A DNA stretch of 64,000 nt, taken from SAR202 cluster bacterium AD-804-J14_MRT_500m (GTDB taxonomy: Bacteria; Chloroflexota; Dehalococcoidia; UBA3495; GCA-2712585). Below the pieces are notes generated by a model. The model was not told the origin of the DNA. It did no database searches and saw nothing but the letters and a program-made list of their open reading frames with translations. Shown here piece after piece: positions 25,751 to 34,249 of the stretch (its first letter is position 1; the number at the start of each line of letters is the position of its first letter). The stretch spans positions 1 to 64,000 of the forward strand of contig VEXF01000004.1 of the NCBI GenBank assembly GCA_009391275.1. Direction: 5' to 3'. Made by a program: the position numbers and the translations under genes.

Positions 25751-27316
25751 ATGCACACCAGTGAGTTCCTAAACATATCTGCTTCCATCGTCCCAGAACG
25801 GACGGCAGTGGTATTCGAGAACCGTAAGTTGTCCTTCGAGCAGTTACAAGAAAATGTCAACCGGCTCGCTAACGGATTATCAAATATAGGCATCAACGCC
25901 GGCGATAGAATAGCCATAGTGGACGTAAACACTCCTGAACTAATTGAAACCTATTTAGCCACAACTCAGTTAGACGCGATCTTTGTACCATTGAACTACC
26001 GTGCCAAAGCTGAAGAACTTTCATACATGCTTCTTACCTGTGAACCTTCTGCTATTTTAGTTGGCAGCCGTTACCAAGGTTTGGTCGATTCTGTGGTGTG
26101 TTCAAAAGGCATAGACGCCCATATGATTGCCATAGCAAATCCCAGAAAATCTTGGTATCTCTACTCCCAGTTGTTAGATGAATCTAGCCAAATCGCACCA
26201 CCTGCCCCGAGCGGAACTGACAGCGACATCACGTTGCTGTTGTTCACAGCTGGCACTACCGGACGTCCCAAAGCAGTAATGCTCAACCACGACAGTTTCA
26301 GTTCATATATGCTGTCGAGCGTACCCCCTGCCGACCCCGATAACGAAGAGCGTAACATCCTATCGATGCCTCTCTACCATATTGCAGGTATGCAAGGGGC
26401 ACTAGCATCCATTTTCGGAGGGAGAACTCTTCTCCTCATGCGACAATTCGACCCAGAAGCGTGGATGCGCCTCGCCCAGAATGAACAAGCCGACCGCTCG
26501 GGATTAGTCCCCACGATGATCAAACAGATCCTAGACCACCCCAATTTCAGCTCTTACGACCTATCTAGCCTTAAAGTCATCACATATGGCGCCGCACCCA
26601 TGCCAATAAACGTCATCAAACGTGCCATAGCCGAATTTCCTAACGCACAGTTTATAAATGCATTTGGACAAACTGAGACTGCATCCACTATAACTATGTT
26701 GTCCCCCGAAGATCATATGTTGATCGGCACTCCGCATGAAATAAAGATCAAGCTTCGTCGTCTGACATCCGTCGGCAAGCCCCTGGATGACATAGAGGTC
26801 GCAGTTTTGGACGAGAACGGTGCTCAATTACCGCCAGGAACCATTGGGGAGGTAGCAGCGCGTGGTCCACGTGTCATGACAGGATACTGGAATGATTCCA
26901 AGGCGACTCGATCGATCTTTCGGGACGGTTGGCTAATTACCGGAGACCTTGGATATCAAGACAAAGACGGCTATCTCTACCTGTCCGGTAGATCCAAGGA
27001 CTTCATCAAGAGAGGAGGAGAGATGATTTCTCCTGAAGAAATAGAACAGACCATAATTGAACACCCGTCAGTTGATGAAGCAGCCGTGATAGGAATCGCA
27101 GATCCCCAATGGGGAGAGCGCGTGCGTGCTGTGGTAGCACTTAAAGAAGGCTTGTCATGTGTAGAATCCGAGTTAATTAAACACTGCCACCAACGATTAG
27201 CCAGTTTCAAACGTCCTGAGTCGGTTGTTTTCGTACAACAGTTGCCAAGAAACCCTCTTGGCAAAGTTTTAAAACGGGTATTGCGGGAACAATATGGATA
27301 CCCAATAGATAGCTAA
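25751..27316 (+). CDS. AMP-dependent acyl-CoA synthetase/ligase
   Basis: ANL superfamily enzyme activating a carboxylic acid with ATP and CoA. The P-loop is LLFTAGTTGRPKAVMLNH. The adenylation motif is NAFGQTETAST, the hinge region is LITGDLGYQDKDGYLYLSGR, and the C-terminal lysine is in PRNPLGKVLKR. Length 521 fits medium/long-chain fatty acid or aryl-CoA ligases. With the two crotonases it suggests degradation of an organic acid, substrate unknown. Confidence 0.93.
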   Translation: MHTSEFLNISASIVPERTAVVFENRKLSFEQLQENVNRLANGLSNIGINAGDRIAIVDVNTPELIETYLATTQLDAIFVPLNYRAKAEELSYMLLTCEPSAILVGSRYQGLVDSVVCSKGIDAHMIAIANPRKSWYLYSQLLDESSQIAPPAPSGTDSDITLLLFTAGTTGRPKAVMLNHDSFSSYMLSSVPPADPDNEERNILSMPLYHIAGMQGALASIFGGRTLLLMRQFDPEAWMRLAQNEQADRSGLVPTMIKQILDHPNFSSYDLSSLKVITYGAAPMPINVIKRAIAEFPNAQFINAFGQTETASTITMLSPEDHMLIGTPHEIKIKLRRLTSVGKPLDDIEVAVLDENGAQLPPGTIGEVAARGPRVMTGYWNDSKATRSIFRDGWLITGDLGYQDKDGYLYLSGRSKDFIKRGGEMISPEEIEQTIIEHPSVDEAAVIGIADPQWGERVRAVVALKEGLSCVESELIKHCHQRLASFKRPESVVFVQQLPRNPLGKVLKRVLREQYGYPIDS

Positions 27317-27321
27317 TATTG

Positions 27322-27350
27322 TTGACGGCGCCACAGTCCAAAGTTACACT
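27322..27350 (+). promoter_or_regulatory. Probable promoter of the P-loop kinase gene
   Basis: -35 TTGACG (27322-27327), 17-base spacer, -10 TACACT (27345-27350), 36 bases after the plus-strand acyl-CoA synthetase. It suggests the kinase is transcribed separately. Confidence 0.4.
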
Positions 27351-27392
27351 TCTCGCGCCTAAACCTAACGTCAAAATAAGCGGTTCATTGAA

Positions 27393-28061
27393 TTGAACAA
27401 TAAGCATAGTTTTACCCACTTGCACAGCGAATACAATGTTCAGCCACAATCGCACTCCAAGTCTTTAATCATTCTTATGACGGGTGTGCCGGGGGTTGGG
27501 AAAACTACACTTGGCAACGCATTGATAGGTACACTGGGACTTACCCATCACATCAGCACCGGATTTTTGCGTGCAGCAGTAGATATGTACTTAGAACCTC
27601 AACAATCAACAATGCTCCGACGTCACGTTTTCGACGCATACGAGATGTTAGCGGAGATGCCACCCACAGGCAAAAATATTTTTCGTGGTGCATTAGCACA
27701 AGCAGAATTGCTGAAACCCATATTCAAAGCTTGCATAGCACGGGCGCGTAGAGAAGGCATAGGACTTATAATGGAAGGGAGCCATTTTATACCAGGTTCT
27801 GTAGATCCAGCTGAATATGGTGCTGACCTGTTATGTGTCCTGGATGTTCCTAATCGTGATGATCTTAAAGCTAGGGCTCTATCCCCTAACCACCTATACC
27901 GCGAATTATCAGCATTCGACCTAGAACGCCTAGTATTATTGCAAGATCAATTGCTGAACGCCGCCAAGAGACACAATAACCCAGTCATAGTGAACGTGGA
28001 TTTGGAGGAAGCGGTTCGACAGGTACATCACTTGCTTGGTATGTCTTCAGAGACCTCTTGA
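27393..28061 (+). CDS. P-loop kinase, 2-phosphoglycerate kinase-like
   Basis: Nucleotide-binding protein with Walker A MTGVPGVGKTTLGNAL at residues about 30-45, preceded by an N-terminal extension rich in polar residues. The motif STGFLRAAVDMYL and the later IMEGSHFIPGS resemble archaeal-type 2-phosphoglycerate kinase. The start is TTG 27393; a shorter start nearer the Walker motif is possible. The last 34 bases overlap tail-to-tail with the Fe-S oxidoreductase on the other strand. The substrate is not certain from sequence. Confidence 0.7.
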   Translation: MNNKHSFTHLHSEYNVQPQSHSKSLIILMTGVPGVGKTTLGNALIGTLGLTHHISTGFLRAAVDMYLEPQQSTMLRRHVFDAYEMLAEMPPTGKNIFRGALAQAELLKPIFKACIARARREGIGLIMEGSHFIPGSVDPAEYGADLLCVLDVPNRDDLKARALSPNHLYRELSAFDLERLVLLQDQLLNAAKRHNNPVIVNVDLEEAVRQVHHLLGMSSETS

Positions 28062-30097
28062 GCCACTAAGCTATCGTCCAAAAGCTCCAGAACATCCTTA
28101 ACCAGCTTTTCCCCAGATAACCCCTTGGCTTCAATTCCTTCTTCAAGCATCTGCAAGCAGAAGGGACATGACACGGCCACGATGTCGGCTCCAGTCTCCA
28201 AGAAATGGTCGGTGCGCACGTGGTTGATTCGAGGACCCCGGCTCTCTTCGAGCCACATATGGCCACCCCCAGCTCCACAGCAGAATCCACGTTCCCGACA
28301 ACGAGGAGACATTTCGACAAGTTCCAGTTGAGGGACTGCCTTTGCCACTTTTCTAGGTTCATCATATATACCATTATGTCTGCCAAGATAACATGAGTCA
28401 TGGTACGCAACCGTGGCAGGTAGTGGCTTCAATGGTCGAAGTTTGCCCTGATTTATCAGATCATCCACGAATTGACTATAATGCAGAACCTCGAATTTGC
28501 CGCCTAGCTGGGGATATTCATTTCGTATTGTGTTAAAACAATGAGGGCAGGTCGTAAGAATTTTCTTTACGTTGTACCGTTTCATAGTGTCGATATTCTG
28601 CTGTGCCAATGTTTGATATAGATACTCGTTCCCCATCCTCCGTGCTGGATCTCCAGTACATTTTTCTTCTTCACCAAGTATCGCGAAATCTACGCCTGCA
28701 CGTTTCAGAACTCTGGCCATTGCTCTGGCAGTCCTTTGACTTTTTTCTTCGAGAGCTGGTGTACACCCTACCCAAAACAGGATTTCAGCGTCCGGATGAT
28801 CTGCTAGCGTTGGAACTCCTAACCCATCTGACCACTGCACACGATTGAACTGTGTTCCTCGCCACGGGTGTCCGCGCTGTTCCATGCTCATGAGAGCATC
28901 CATGGCAGTTTGAGGCATTCGGGACTCTTCGAGGACTAAATGCCGTCTCATGTCCATGATAGTAGGGACATGTTCTACTTGCACGGGGCATTCTTCCATG
29001 CACGCTCCGCAGGTAACACAATCCCATATAGCATCCTCGGACACTGCCCCGCCTATCAATGTCAACTGCTCAGCAGTATTCTCTTTTGCAAGATCTTTGG
29101 TCTCTAACAACAAATCCTTGATGTTCTCAACTACATGCATGGGGGAGAGATCCTTCCCGGTAATATTTGCCGGGCAGGAATCAGTACAACGCCCACATAC
29201 AGCACAAGCGTAACCATCTAGCAGCTGTTTCCATGAAAAATGTTCAACCTGACCTGCGCCAAAATGCTCTGCAGTTTCTAGATTTATTGGATCCATCACC
29301 CCACTTGGGTTAAGTGATTTGAACAACACATTCACTGGAGCCGCGACCATATGCATGTGTTTTGAGAATGGAATATATATTGAAAATCCAAGAATCACCA
29401 ACAAATGAACCCACCAGAATAGGCCATGCAAAAGGTTAGCAGCATCTAACCCTAACCCCGATTCATACAACATCCTTCCCAATAACCCACCAATCAATGC
29501 CGAGGTCTCCGGAAGAACCATACTACGAGCTGCAGATTCAGCAACAAAAAATGCTTCCGATAGAATTGATGACGCCATTAATGTGCCAATTAGGGCTACG
29601 ATGAGAACAGCGTCTTTACTGCGTGTCAAATCAAATTTGAGCCTTGATGGTCGCACTACCCATCGCCTCACAACTGCCCACCCTAAGGCAGCCAGAATTA
29701 ACGCTGAAACTATGTCAAGATAGATAACGTAAACCTTGGCCCCTTGCTCCGATAGTAGTGTCTCTGAAAACGGTCGCCAAACCGAATCTCCGAATATGAA
29801 AATTCCATAACTGAGCAGAAACGAAAGGAAACCGAAAAATATAACAACATGCCCAATCCCAGCTTTGTCCCGTATAGACACCCTTTGCATCACTTTTTTC
29901 TGACCTAATACAACTTGCACAAAATTCGATATCCGACGCAACGGTCTGTCAAACTGAAATTGCCTGCGCCCACGCATCAATTGTCTTATCACCCGGTCGT
30001 AGAACACGTAACTGGAAATTCCCAGCGATACAACAAGAGCGGCGTACACTCCTACCCATGTATCTAATACACCGAAAATACTTTCAGGCGGAACCAT
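28028..30097 (-). CDS. Membrane-bound Fe-S oxidoreductase, EMO/HdrD-like (ETF:quinone type)
   Basis: About 689 residues. The N-terminal third holds several transmembrane helices resembling the NarI/HdrE cytochrome fold, with histidines such as in GIGHVVIFFG and LLHGLFWWVHLL that could hold heme. Two [4Fe-4S] motifs follow (CAVCGRCTDSCP, CVTCGACMEECP). Two CCG domains close the protein, the second with SCYLGRH, FCCGAGGGHMW and CPFCLQ; the first has KCTG in place of CCG. Relatives pass electrons from electron-transfer flavoprotein to menaquinone, which fits the nearby acyl-CoA genes. No etfAB is in the window. ATG 30097 follows a run of G. Confidence 0.82.
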   Translation of the reverse strand: MVPPESIFGVLDTWVGVYAALVVSLGISSYVFYDRVIRQLMRGRRQFQFDRPLRRISNFVQVVLGQKKVMQRVSIRDKAGIGHVVIFFGFLSFLLSYGIFIFGDSVWRPFSETLLSEQGAKVYVIYLDIVSALILAALGWAVVRRWVVRPSRLKFDLTRSKDAVLIVALIGTLMASSILSEAFFVAESAARSMVLPETSALIGGLLGRMLYESGLGLDAANLLHGLFWWVHLLVILGFSIYIPFSKHMHMVAAPVNVLFKSLNPSGVMDPINLETAEHFGAGQVEHFSWKQLLDGYACAVCGRCTDSCPANITGKDLSPMHVVENIKDLLLETKDLAKENTAEQLTLIGGAVSEDAIWDCVTCGACMEECPVQVEHVPTIMDMRRHLVLEESRMPQTAMDALMSMEQRGHPWRGTQFNRVQWSDGLGVPTLADHPDAEILFWVGCTPALEEKSQRTARAMARVLKRAGVDFAILGEEEKCTGDPARRMGNEYLYQTLAQQNIDTMKRYNVKKILTTCPHCFNTIRNEYPQLGGKFEVLHYSQFVDDLINQGKLRPLKPLPATVAYHDSCYLGRHNGIYDEPRKVAKAVPQLELVEMSPRCRERGFCCGAGGGHMWLEESRGPRINHVRTDHFLETGADIVAVSCPFCLQMLEEGIEAKGLSGEKLVKDVLELLDDSLVAQEVSEDIPSK

Positions 30098-30134
30098 CAA
30101 CCCCCCTTTATGTCAAGACTACGGATCAAAAAAG

Positions 30135-30164
30135 AGTTTATCACCACCGCATCCGGTTGTTCAA
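30135..30164 (-). promoter_or_regulatory. Possible promoter of the Fe-S oxidoreductase gene
   Basis: On the minus strand: -35 TTGAAC (30159-30164), 18-base spacer, -10 TAAACT (30135-30140). Each hexamer matches four of six consensus bases. The position is suitable, 38 bases before the ATG. Confidence 0.3.
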
Positions 30165-30203
30165 AGTGGTGCGAGGTTGGCCGGATATTTGATTCTGGTT
30201 TTC

Positions 30204-30232
30204 TTGACACCAATAAGGCACTTTGCTAGCAT
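30204..30232 (+). promoter_or_regulatory. Promoter of the hopanoid operon
   Basis: Perfect -35 TTGACA (30204-30209), 17-base spacer, -10 TAGCAT (30227-30232), about 72 bases before the first gene. No comparable promoter was noticed in the short gaps further down, so it may drive all fourteen genes to 44376. Confidence 0.7.
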
Positions 30233-30303
30233 CGGTGCATCGTTTAACTATGTATCCGGTGCGGCCCTTAGCTCACGTCTTTAGTCACTGATTCAAGGAC
30301 TTA

Positions 30304-31383
30304 ATGCCTAAGGTAAAAACTCCCCAGTTCTCTTCGGGTCCGGAAATTTCCAAGGCCCTTCCAAGCATTTTTGACCGGTACGGTGAAACGCTAAGCTTAG
30401 AGCTGCGTTCAGCGTTACACAACAAAGACAACCAAGTAGAAGAACCGCTGCGGTATCATATGGGATGGAACGGAGAATCAGGAGAACAGCTAACTACCCC
30501 AGAAGGACAAGGGAAAGTTCTTCGACCAACCCTTTGTTTGTTCGCGTGCGAAGCATTAGGTGGTGAATGGCGCTCGGCGCTGCCGGTGGCTGTTGCCCTA
30601 GAATTGATCCACAACTTCTCTCTCGTCCATGACGACATCCAAGACGGCGATACAGAACGACGACACCGACGGACAGTGTGGGTCATATGGGGCCAACCTA
30701 AAGCCATAATCGCTGGGGTTGGAATGCACTGCCTAGCGTACCTTACAGCTCGCTCGCGCGCTCACGATTTCCCGTCTGAAACCAAGGTTCTCCGTGCTTC
30801 TCGGTTGTTAGTCGAAAGTAGTCTTGCCATGATAGAAGGACAGTGCCGCGATCTGCATTTCGAACAAAAGCTAGACATTGGGCTAAATGAGTATTTAGAC
30901 ATGGTACGTTTAAAAACGGGAGCTTTGATCCAATGTAGCTTAGAAGCAGGGGCTCTTATGGCCACAGATAAATCATCTTATATCGCCGCCTTTTCACTGT
31001 ACGGGTCCCATTTAGGCCGTTTATTCCAAATCCGTGACGACATTTTAGGCATATGGGGTATTCAGAAAGAAACGGGAAAGCCGTCTGGCAATGATATACA
31101 TCGCCGCAAAAAGTCATTCCCCATAGTTTTTGCCCTGGAACGTAGCAGCCTTGCCCATAGAAACCGTCTGATGCACTTGTATAAAAAAGAATCTTTCATA
31201 GACTCGGACATAGAAGAAGTGTTAGATATACTTGATAAATCCGGTGCAAGAAAGCACGCTCACAAAATCATCACTCAGGAAGCACGACTAGCCTTAGGTC
31301 AGTTGGATGGAGTTCCCTTATCCGTGACCATTCGAAGAGACGCCCAAGAGCTATTAGACTTCCTAATAGTCAGAAATTTTTAA
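30304..31383 (+). CDS. Polyprenyl (farnesyl/geranylgeranyl-type) diphosphate synthase
   Basis: Trans-isoprenyl diphosphate synthase condensing IPP with allylic diphosphates. The first Asp-rich motif is SLVHDDIQDGD (Asp110, Asp111, Asp114), the second QIRDDILGI near residue 243. KVLRPTLCLFACEALGG matches the family IPP-binding region. Length 359. As the first gene of a hopanoid operon it most likely supplies farnesyl diphosphate for squalene synthesis. Product chain length cannot be fixed by eye. Confidence 0.92.
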   Translation: MPKVKTPQFSSGPEISKALPSIFDRYGETLSLELRSALHNKDNQVEEPLRYHMGWNGESGEQLTTPEGQGKVLRPTLCLFACEALGGEWRSALPVAVALELIHNFSLVHDDIQDGDTERRHRRTVWVIWGQPKAIIAGVGMHCLAYLTARSRAHDFPSETKVLRASRLLVESSLAMIEGQCRDLHFEQKLDIGLNEYLDMVRLKTGALIQCSLEAGALMATDKSSYIAAFSLYGSHLGRLFQIRDDILGIWGIQKETGKPSGNDIHRRKKSFPIVFALERSSLAHRNRLMHLYKKESFIDSDIEEVLDILDKSGARKHAHKIITQEARLALGQLDGVPLSVTIRRDAQELLDFLIVRNF

Positions 31384-31398
31384 ACCGGAGATAGCCAC

Positions 31399-32490
31399 GT
31401 GCCTACTGAAATATTATCCCCGTCAAAACCCAAAGCAGGAGCCGCCCAGCCGGTTACTGCAAAACGTCCTCTTGAACTAGGGCTAACGGTGGCCTCTTAC
31501 ATATTCCGCCAAAAAATTAAGGGGCGTAAACGCTTCCCCATGGTCACAATGTTGGAACCTCTAGAGATGTGCAACCTGTCTTGTGTAGGCTGTGGACGGA
31601 TACGAGAATACAAACCTGTGCTCAATAAAATGATGCCGGTAGACGAAGCATTGGCAGCTATAGAAGAATCTGGAGCACCGATTGTCTCTATAGCAGGTGG
31701 TGAACCAACCATTTATCCAAAGATAGACGTGCTTATAAACGAATTAGTGCGACGGAAATATTTTGTTTACTGCTGCTCTAATGGGCTCCTCTTGGAGCGC
31801 GTTATGAAAAAAGTTCCCCCATCTAAATACTTCGCCTGGGTGATACACATGGACGGTATGGAGAAGAAACACGATGAATCCGTAGACCGACCCGGTGTAT
31901 ATAAAAAAGCCGTTGCAGCTATAGAAAGTGCTCTATCAAAAGGATATCGAATATGCACCAACACAACCCTTTTTCGCGGTAGTGATGTCAATGATCTACA
32001 CGCTCTCTTCCGCCAAATGTCAGCAATGGGGGTAGAAGGATGTATGGTATCGCCTGGCTTCGACTATGCGGCCGTTGATGATCGTGATCAATTTTTGCTC
32101 AGAGAAGAGTCAAAGGAAGTTTTCAAGAAAGTTCTTGACCCTGAAACAACTCAAGATATCCGCTTCTATAACAATCCACTATATTTAGATTTCCTTCGTG
32201 GAAATCGCGAGTATCAGTGTACCGCCTGGTCCAACCCCACGTACACGGTAATGGGATGGAGAATGCCCTGCTATCCACTTGCAGATGAACACGTGAAAGA
32301 CTTGAGCCAAGTAATGCATAAAGATGTTTGGGACCGCTATGGTGTTGGCAAAGATCCTCGATGTGCCAACTGCATGATGCATTGTGGTTTTGAGTCTGCC
32401 ACTATTTTTGGCGCCTTAAAAAGCCCAAGGGATTGGATCACCATGATTAGGTCTGGCGCCATAAGCAAAAGTGGACTTACCGCGAGCTAG
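31399..32490 (+). CDS. hpnH: Adenosyl-hopene transferase HpnH (radical SAM)
   Basis: Radical S-adenosylmethionine enzyme that joins a 5'-deoxyadenosyl group to diploptene, giving adenosylhopane. The cluster motif CNLSCVGC (Cys58, Cys62, Cys65) has the CxxxCxxC spacing. GGEPTIYP is the SAM-binding element, and a C-terminal cysteine set CANCMMHC may bind more metal. GTG start 15 bases after the prenyl synthase. Length 363 is normal. Its presence means this organism should make C35 side-chain hopanoids. Confidence 0.94.
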   Translation: MPTEILSPSKPKAGAAQPVTAKRPLELGLTVASYIFRQKIKGRKRFPMVTMLEPLEMCNLSCVGCGRIREYKPVLNKMMPVDEALAAIEESGAPIVSIAGGEPTIYPKIDVLINELVRRKYFVYCCSNGLLLERVMKKVPPSKYFAWVIHMDGMEKKHDESVDRPGVYKKAVAAIESALSKGYRICTNTTLFRGSDVNDLHALFRQMSAMGVEGCMVSPGFDYAAVDDRDQFLLREESKEVFKKVLDPETTQDIRFYNNPLYLDFLRGNREYQCTAWSNPTYTVMGWRMPCYPLADEHVKDLSQVMHKDVWDRYGVGKDPRCANCMMHCGFESATIFGALKSPRDWITMIRSGAISKSGLTAS

Positions 32491-32498
32491 GAAGAAAA

Positions 32499-33215
32499 TT
32501 GATCGCAATAGTCGCTGCTATAAGAGAAGAGGTAGCCGGAATAAAGAGTCTGGAGCGGCAATCCTCAGGACAAGCCAAAGTCCTGGTCACAGGACCAGGA
32601 AAGGCGTGCGCTGTAGCAGCAACCGAAGAACTTGTCCGAAAACATCCCAAACCCCAAGCGATTATATCTACCGGATTCTGCGCCGGGCTTTTAGACGAGC
32701 TTAACACAGGGGACTTAGTTCTTCCCCGCAGACTAAATCTTGCAAATGCCCAGAACCCACTGATAGTAGATAGCCGCCTATCGCAGATAGCTGAAGAATG
32801 CATCCATGAGAACGTGCTACCATACATGCGTCGAGATTCGGTGACTGTGCCGAAGCTATTAGCGACTACAGAAGCAAAATTAGAGGCAGGCAGATCCTAC
32901 AACGCCCAATGTGCCAGTCTAGAAGATTATTGGGTCTGCTCGGTCGCCTCCAGCGCGGGTGTGCCTTTTTTATCTACACACGTAGTATTAGACACCTCTA
33001 GCCAATCTATTAAACCTCACATAGAACATTTGATGTGGCTCCGCCAGGAAAAAGGGCAACTCAAAGCAATTTTTCATGCTATTAGCAAGCCAATGGATTA
33101 TCCCACTCTTTTACTCCTAGCAAAGAGAGCCAGGCAGGCCTCCAATCAACTTGCCATTTTCCTAAGAGCTTTTGTCTTTAAAACACTTAAAGGAGGAACA
33201 GAGGAACTCGCCTAA
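32499..33215 (+). CDS. hpnG: Hopanoid-associated nucleosidase/phosphorylase HpnG
   Basis: Purine nucleoside phosphorylase-like protein that removes adenine from adenosylhopane, giving ribosylhopane or its phosphate. It opens IAIVAAIREEVAGI like MTA/SAH nucleosidases, with STGFCAGLLDELNTGDLVLP as the phosphate/ribose region. TTG start 8 bases after hpnH. Length 238. The assignment rests on fold-level motifs plus the position next to hpnH. Confidence 0.88.
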   Translation: MIAIVAAIREEVAGIKSLERQSSGQAKVLVTGPGKACAVAATEELVRKHPKPQAIISTGFCAGLLDELNTGDLVLPRRLNLANAQNPLIVDSRLSQIAEECIHENVLPYMRRDSVTVPKLLATTEAKLEAGRSYNAQCASLEDYWVCSVASSAGVPFLSTHVVLDTSSQSIKPHIEHLMWLRQEKGQLKAIFHAISKPMDYPTLLLLAKRARQASNQLAIFLRAFVFKTLKGGTEELA

Positions 33216-33227
33216 AGAGAGAATATA

Positions 33228-34211
33228 TTGAAAATTCTAGTTACCGGAGCAACTGGATTCATTGGTGGAAACCTAGTGAGGGCCTTAAATAACAGAGGGT
33301 ATCATGTTCGCGCCATGGTTAGACCAAAGAGTGATACCTCAGCATTAGATTCTATGAAAGTCGAACGTGTCTTCGGGGACCTAACTGATCAGCCATCCAT
33401 AACTCGCGCGGTAACCGGTTGCGATGCACTGTTCCACTGTGGTGCGCTATACAGTTTCTGGAATCCACGTCCGCAGGAGATGTATCGTACCAATGTCGAC
33501 GGGACAAAGATGATTCTTGAGGAAGCTTTAAAAGCCGGTGTGAACAAAGTCGTGTATACAAGCACGGTTTCCACGATAGGGATGCCCGAGTACGGCCTAG
33601 GCACCGAAGACATGGAGGCGATTACGCAAGATATGGTGGGACATTACAAACGATCCAAACTCTTGGCAGAACGAGAAGCGTTGGATATGAATCAGAAAGG
33701 TTTGCCCGTCGTGGTTGTGAATCCCACCGCACCCGTTGGCCCCTGGGATATTAAGCCTACCCCAACCGGGGCGATCATTCTGGATTTTCTACGCAAAAAG
33801 ATACCGGCATATATCAACACCGGAATGAATTTGGTAGACGTTGAAGACGTTGCCTTGGGACACATCTTAGCACTAGAGAAAGGAGAGGCAGGAGAACGGT
33901 ACATACTGGGTAATAGGAACATGACGTTGAAGGAGATTTTTGATAGCCTGGCCGATATCACTGGCACAACAAGCCCAAGAATCAAGCTACCATTGGACTT
34001 GGTAGTAGGCCTTGCATATATAGATTGGCTGATCGAGGGCAAATTATTTAGGAAAACCCCTATTTTGCCGCTAGAAGGAATCCGGGTCGCCAGAAAGCCA
34101 ATGTATGTGAATTGTCAAAAATCCATTGAAAAACTCGGGTTTCCACAGAATCCAGTGGACAATGCTCTGCAAAAGGCTGTTGCCTGGTTTTTCGATAAAA
34201 AACGCGTCTGA
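33228..34211 (+). CDS. hpnA: Hopanoid-associated NAD-dependent epimerase/dehydratase HpnA
   Basis: Extended short-chain dehydrogenase with the NAD motif VTGATGFIGGNLV. Then come YTSTVSTIG and the active-site YKRSKLLAE (YxxxK). Length 327. HpnA-type genes occur in many hopanoid clusters but their exact reaction is not settled; sugar or side-chain modification is assumed. TTG start, preceded by AGAG and 12 bases from hpnG. Confidence 0.88.
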   Translation: MKILVTGATGFIGGNLVRALNNRGYHVRAMVRPKSDTSALDSMKVERVFGDLTDQPSITRAVTGCDALFHCGALYSFWNPRPQEMYRTNVDGTKMILEEALKAGVNKVVYTSTVSTIGMPEYGLGTEDMEAITQDMVGHYKRSKLLAEREALDMNQKGLPVVVVNPTAPVGPWDIKPTPTGAIILDFLRKKIPAYINTGMNLVDVEDVALGHILALEKGEAGERYILGNRNMTLKEIFDSLADITGTTSPRIKLPLDLVVGLAYIDWLIEGKLFRKTPILPLEGIRVARKPMYVNCQKSIEKLGFPQNPVDNALQKAVAWFFDKKRV

Positions 34212-34249
34212 CCCAAAGAGTACACCAAGGTAGATGCTCCCAAGAATAT

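Noticed and set aside
28066..28410. 114-residue frame inside the Fe-S oxidoreductase
   Set aside because: It is a frame-shifted shadow of the real gene, with no family features of its own.
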